DNA of 64,000 bases from Steinernema hermaphroditum (taxonomy: Eukaryota > Nematoda > Chromadorea > Rhabditida > Steinernematidae). Below the pieces are notes generated by a model. The model saw only the letters and a list, made by a program, of their open reading frames with translations. It was not told the DNA's origin and made no database searches. The first letter of the stretch is position 1. Every line of letters starts with the position of its first letter. The position numbers were made by a program, and so were the translations under genes. Shown one piece after another: positions 60,702-64,000 of the stretch. The stretch covers positions 7,650,769-7,714,768 of the forward strand of contig CM059624.1 of NCBI GenBank assembly GCA_030435675.1, given 5' to 3'.

Positions 60702-61061
60702 ATATCTGTGTTTGTAAATTTGTGCATATCAACGTTCTTCTGCTCGTCAACGGGGTCTTTCCTTCTAGTCTTCAATCATCTCTCTTGTCAAGTAATAAAG
60801 TGTCTATCCTATTTGCACACCCCTGTGTTGGAAAATGAGAGAGAGTTGCCTTGGAATGAGAGTTACCACTGCAACACCTCGAACAGGCATAACCAAGAGG
60901 AACACTGTCTCGTAGACGTCTTTCTCTCCACTCTCCGTTGTTCTCAAAATAACCTTTTGCAGAAAGTGCAGAGTTGCTCCCCTCCATTCGTTGCTTCGCC
61001 TCCGACGCCAACCGGTCACTCCTCCGACTCCGCTCGCCTTCGCTTCTCCTTGAACATTCTG
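60702..61061. other. Spacer between the Ly6-like and membrane-protein genes
   Basis: 360 bp with a poly(A) signal AATAAA at about 60795, and no further gene. It fits a 3' UTR followed by an intercistronic gap. Confidence 0.5.
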
Positions 61062-62063
61062 ATGGATCCTGTCGACAACGCCTTCGTCAAGATCAAGGAC
61101 GGCGTCAGATCAAGTAAGTCTGCTTATGTGTTACCCCTATAGCTGTCGGAATTAAGCGGTCAAACGCATCAAACGGCGTTCGGTGGAGATGGGCGAAGAG
61201 ATCAAGAAGGTGCCCAGCGAGATCTACGCCCTCAAGAGCTCGTCTCAGGACTCGCTGAAGGGATTCATCGACGCTCTGAAGGACGACGTAGGCTACTGTG
61301 CGAACTCCCTCTACAGTATCCACTTTCAGAAGAAGATGCCGAAGGCACTCCATGTGGAGGAGCTCGTCGGGGCTCTCGTCCACATAGCTGTCATGCTGGC
61401 GTGCTTCTGGGTCGGCGCCATCTTCGGTCGGGTGCATGTCCTCGCGCTTCTGAAGCCAATCGTAGACGTTCCCTCAGTCGTCCTCGGAAACTACGTCCTC
61501 GTGCCCCTCCACTTCTACTTCCGAAAAATCGAACTCTCTTGGGAACGCCTCGTTCTTCTCGCCGGAGCTCAGGTGGCTCTCTCTAGAGTACCGTAATCCA
61601 TCATACTTTAGGGTCTTTTCTACGGTTACGTTTTCGAGGAGTACTCAGACCCGAGCATGTTTCCCGCCGCTGTGCTCCACGCGCTCCTCAACGCCGGGTT
61701 GCTCCGTTTCTGCTCCGAGCACAGCGAAGGCGACCGAAAGCAGTTCTTCATCACCTTCCTGGCCCTTTCCTTCGCTGTCCGACTTGTCTTCTGCCGTCTC
61801 CTCTTGACCCTCGCCAGTTTCAGGCTCTGATGGTCATCTCGAAGTTCGCGGGACGTCCTTTCGTCTTCTCTCTCCTCAGCAACGGTTCCTACGTGGCCGG
61901 CGCCTACGCCGTTTTCCAGTTCCACTTCAACCAAGTCCGCGCAGGCCGAAGCAGCCCGACGCTCTTCAAGGTCGCCTACGTGACAATCGCCCTCTACATA
62001 CAGACTCTACTACGTCTCCCGTTCGGAACAAAGCGGTCGAATGACCCTCGAGGTTCGGGGTGA
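61062..62063 (+). CDS. Unrecognised polytopic membrane protein
   Basis: Exons 61062-61113, 61157-61572, 61612-61776 and 61824-62063 give 290 aa. The N-terminal 80 residues are a charged helical region. Hydrophobic segments follow: ELVGALVHIAVMLACFWVGA, VVLGNYVLVPLHFYF, a long one through LALSFA/ALMVISKFA, and VAYVTIALYIQTLL. No family is recognised. The intron at 61573-61611 carries TACCGTAATCC. The gene lies 360 bp after the Ly6-like gene and 295 bp before LAMTOR1. A poly(A) signal lies at about 62082. Confidence 0.6.
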
Positions 62064-62358
62064 AGATCTGACTTTGTATGTGAATAAATAGATATCCCGC
62101 AACGATCTCCGTTTCGGCCATAGTGATGGGTACTGTAGTCTGTACGAGTGGACTTTGGCATCGCGCTTCGATAGCCCTTCTGTATTCGGCGGCGGCGCTC
62201 CAGCAGAGGAACGGCCTCCTCTGCTGAATCGACGCTTTTCGTCTTCCAAGGGAAAACAGTCTTCTTCGCTGCGTGCGTTCCTCGATGTTTCCCTCTGTTT
62301 ACAGTACGCGTCTTGCTGTATCTTCGCTTCCCCACTTGACATTCGTGTTCTCTTTCAG
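62064..62358. other. Spacer before LAMTOR1
   Basis: 295 bp with the poly(A) signal of the preceding gene and a forkhead site at 62296. It ends in a CTCTTTCAG acceptor immediately before the LAMTOR1 ATG. Confidence 0.5.
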
Positions 62359-63128
62359 ATGGAGCTGATCCGCAAGTACTGTTGCTGCATCGGCGAAGCG
62401 AGCGACAGCGAAGACGAGCGGCAACTCATCGACGACGAGGAGGATGACTTCAACGTCATCATTGCGCGCCAGAATTCGACCAACCAGTGAGTTTCTCGTG
62501 CTGACCCCGTTCACCTTCTTCTTGCAGATATGGGTCGAACGGAAGCCTCTCGGTGGACAACGGCATCGCGCCCTTCATGGCCTTCCCGACGCTGTCGGCG
62601 CCTTCCACACAGAATGTGGAGAGCCAGGAGAACGAGGAGGCGACTATGCTGGACTCTATCCTCAATCAGACACAGCAGGTACTCGAACGGCGCTCGGAGA
62701 AATCAAACGTGCTCGATTCCAGAACATAATCGACGTGTCGAACATGGCCGACAACTCGGGTATCAACAACGCCGACTACGCGAACCGGGCGCGGCTCTAC
62801 AACGACATGGTGCGGAAACACGACCACAACGCCACACAGAAGATGGCTAGCGCCTCGGCGAACGGAAGTGCGTCACCTCTTTCCGTCCACTGAAACATTG
62901 CCACTTTTAGGCGAATCGAAGGCGCCGATTGGAATCCTGAACGACGTCGGCAACCTGGTCACCGACATGCTCTCGCGACCGCCGCTGCCTCCGTCGGCGA
63001 TCGACGAAGCGAAGACGCTGGCGACGAAGGCTGCCGACGCCGTGAAAGAGGGGATCAAGGTGAAGAACACGGAAGAGCTGGTTGTGTACATGTCCATGGA
63101 GGACGCCCCTCGCAGCCAGGCTCCCTAA
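62359..63128 (+). CDS. lmtr-1: LAMTOR1 (Ragulator p18)
   Basis: Exons 62359-62486, 62528-62678, 62723-62867 and 62911-63128 give 213 aa. The protein anchors the Ragulator-Rag complex to lysosomes and supports TORC1 signalling. Matches to human LAMTOR1 are the N-terminal Cys cluster plus acidic run (CCCIGEASDSEDERQLI), ILNQTQQNIIDVS in the centre, ADYANRARLYNDMV, and the C-terminal NTEELVVYM. The start MELIRKYCCC has no Gly2, whereas other LAMTOR1 proteins begin MGCC and are myristoylated. The Cys residues could still be palmitoylated. The ATG directly follows the acceptor, so an upstream spliced exon cannot be excluded. Confidence 0.85.
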
Positions 63129-63560
63129 TACTGGTCCTCTCTCTACCGCTATCCACTACGAAACTGTCATATGTTGTTATGCCGAAAGCCACGGTTCTAG
63201 ATTTTTATTTGTAAATATTCTTCACATAAACGCCTTCACAGTTAGCTTTGCTGGGTCATGCTAGAAATGATGCAGGAGAAGTATTAGGGTGCCACTAGGA
63301 CTCTGCAGCTGTTGCCCAGAAGGGCTCTACCGAAACCTCTGGGCTGTGAAGGCGAACTCCGGGGTGGTTTGGACTTATGGAAGGCGTTAATGAGCTTGAT
63401 TGTTTATGCGAACCACTTTATGTGAAGAATCGGGTAGTTGGCGCCTCAAGGTCGCCACCGAGACACAGTTACCGAATGCCCCCGCGACACCATTTCTGCA
63501 TCGCGAGGAGCGCTGTTTTTCCTTCGGCTGATCAGCGGTAATCGCCAAAAAGGACCCGAA
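63129..63560. other. Spacer before the ground-like gene
   Basis: 432 bp without a recognisable gene; no clear promoter box or acceptor directly before the next ATG. Confidence 0.4.
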
Positions 63561-64000
63561 ATGCGATTGGTCTCGCTGAGCGCCATCCTGGCCTTGCTCG
63601 TCGGCCCCTCCGCGGCCACTTTCCTCTCCATGAGCGCGGGACCCACCTGCTGCTGCGGCTGCGAGTCCAACTGTCCCCCTCAGGTGAGCCTCTGTGGTTT
63701 CAGGTTGACGGATCCTCCGAATTCCAGGCCCCCACGTGCCCTCCCCCGCAGAATCCGTGTCCGGCGACGAGTTACTGGTTCGGGCAGCAGTATCAGAGGT
63801 GTAGCTCCTTCAACGGCGGCGGCAGCGGCGGTGTCGGTGAGCTCGCTCCTCTCGATTCTCCACCCTCGCTTTCAGCCTGGCGACAGCCCTACAGCGAATT
63901 CGTCTCCTCCGGAGGCCTACAGCCCTCCTACAACTCCTTCTCTCCGGGCTTCTCGGCCCCTGCCTCTCCTTCCGCCTCCTTCCAGCAGGACTTCAACGGC
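63561..64000 (+). CDS. Ground-like (GRL) secreted protein, 5' part
   Basis: Exons 63561-63683, 63728-63836 and 63876-64000 (running off the window) give at least 119 aa. The signal peptide MRLVSLSAILALLVGPSAA is followed by TCCCGCESNCPP, Pro/Cys-rich blocks and CPATSYWFGQQYQRC, then a Gly/Ser-rich and Ser/Pro-rich region. This resembles the N-terminal half of nematode ground-like hedgehog-related proteins, in which the GRL domain follows. That domain would lie beyond the window, so the call rests on the N-terminal pattern. Such proteins are secreted, often for cuticle. Confidence 0.5.
   Translation, partial: MRLVSLSAILALLVGPSAATFLSMSAGPTCCCGCESNCPPQVSLCGFRLTDPPNSRPPRALPRRIRVRRRVTGSGSSIRGVAPSTAAAAAVSVSSLLSILHPRFQPGDSPTANSSPPEAYSPPTTPSLRASRPLPLLPPPSSRTST

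Noticed and set aside
1..64000. CRISPR arrays, rRNA genes, bacterial-type operons
   Set aside because: None seen; gene structure is eukaryotic throughout.

Overview
The window reads as nuclear DNA of a nematode, most likely a rhabditid relative of Caenorhabditis; the species cannot be fixed from sequence alone. Support comes from the gene set (Srx-type chemoreceptor, EGL-3/PC2 convertase, TTLL-15-like ligase, ground-like secreted protein, LGC-type Cys-loop channel, BIR-1/survivin) and from gene style. Introns are mostly 29-60 nt with TTTCAG-like acceptors, and many start codons lie 0-60 nt behind such an acceptor, as expected for spliced-leader trans-splicing. Exon models were assembled by hand; nearly all keep a single open frame and give family-typical lengths.

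Layout. 2.2-3.7 kb (+): Srx-like GPCR. 3.97-6.78 kb (-): SGF29, MED20 and BIR-1 in one direction, a possible operon. 7.3-9.7 kb (+): ANGEL nuclease. 9.9-17.0 kb (-): TTLL-15-like ligase, monoamine oxidase and a DEAD-box helicase in one direction. 17.2-18.7 kb: a decayed Tc3-like transposon with 438-bp inverted repeats. 18.9-20.3 kb (+): protein tyrosine phosphatase. 20.3-29.0 kb: about 9 kb without a recognisable gene, rich in forkhead (GTAAACA) sites, with two TATA-type promoters. 29.0-30.1 kb (+): an unrecognised protein. 31.1-32.9 kb (-): a single-pass membrane protein and an unrecognised protein. 33.2-34.4 kb: a foldback DDE transposon relic. 36.5-39.8 kb (+): egl-3. 43.9-45.9 kb (+): SLC23 transporter. 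45.9-47.9 kb (-): unrecognised acidic coiled-coil-like protein. 51.1-51.8 kb (+): a CARD-only protein, tail to tail with a Cys-loop channel (51.9-55.0 kb, -). 59.1-64 kb (+): triple Ly6-like protein, polytopic membrane protein, LAMTOR1 and a ground-like protein cut by the window end.

The genes do not form one pathway. Themes are neural function (PC2, Cys-loop channel, monoamine oxidase, GPCR), gene expression (SGF29, MED20, ANGEL, DEAD-box) and lysosomal signalling (LAMTOR1). The less ordinary signals are the forkhead-site cluster, an excess of TACCGTA/TACGGTA concentrated in introns, a MED20 frame that seems to need an 18-nt intron or a recoded TGA, a membrane-anchored TTLL, a LAMTOR1 without its myristoylated glycine, and a stand-alone CARD protein.
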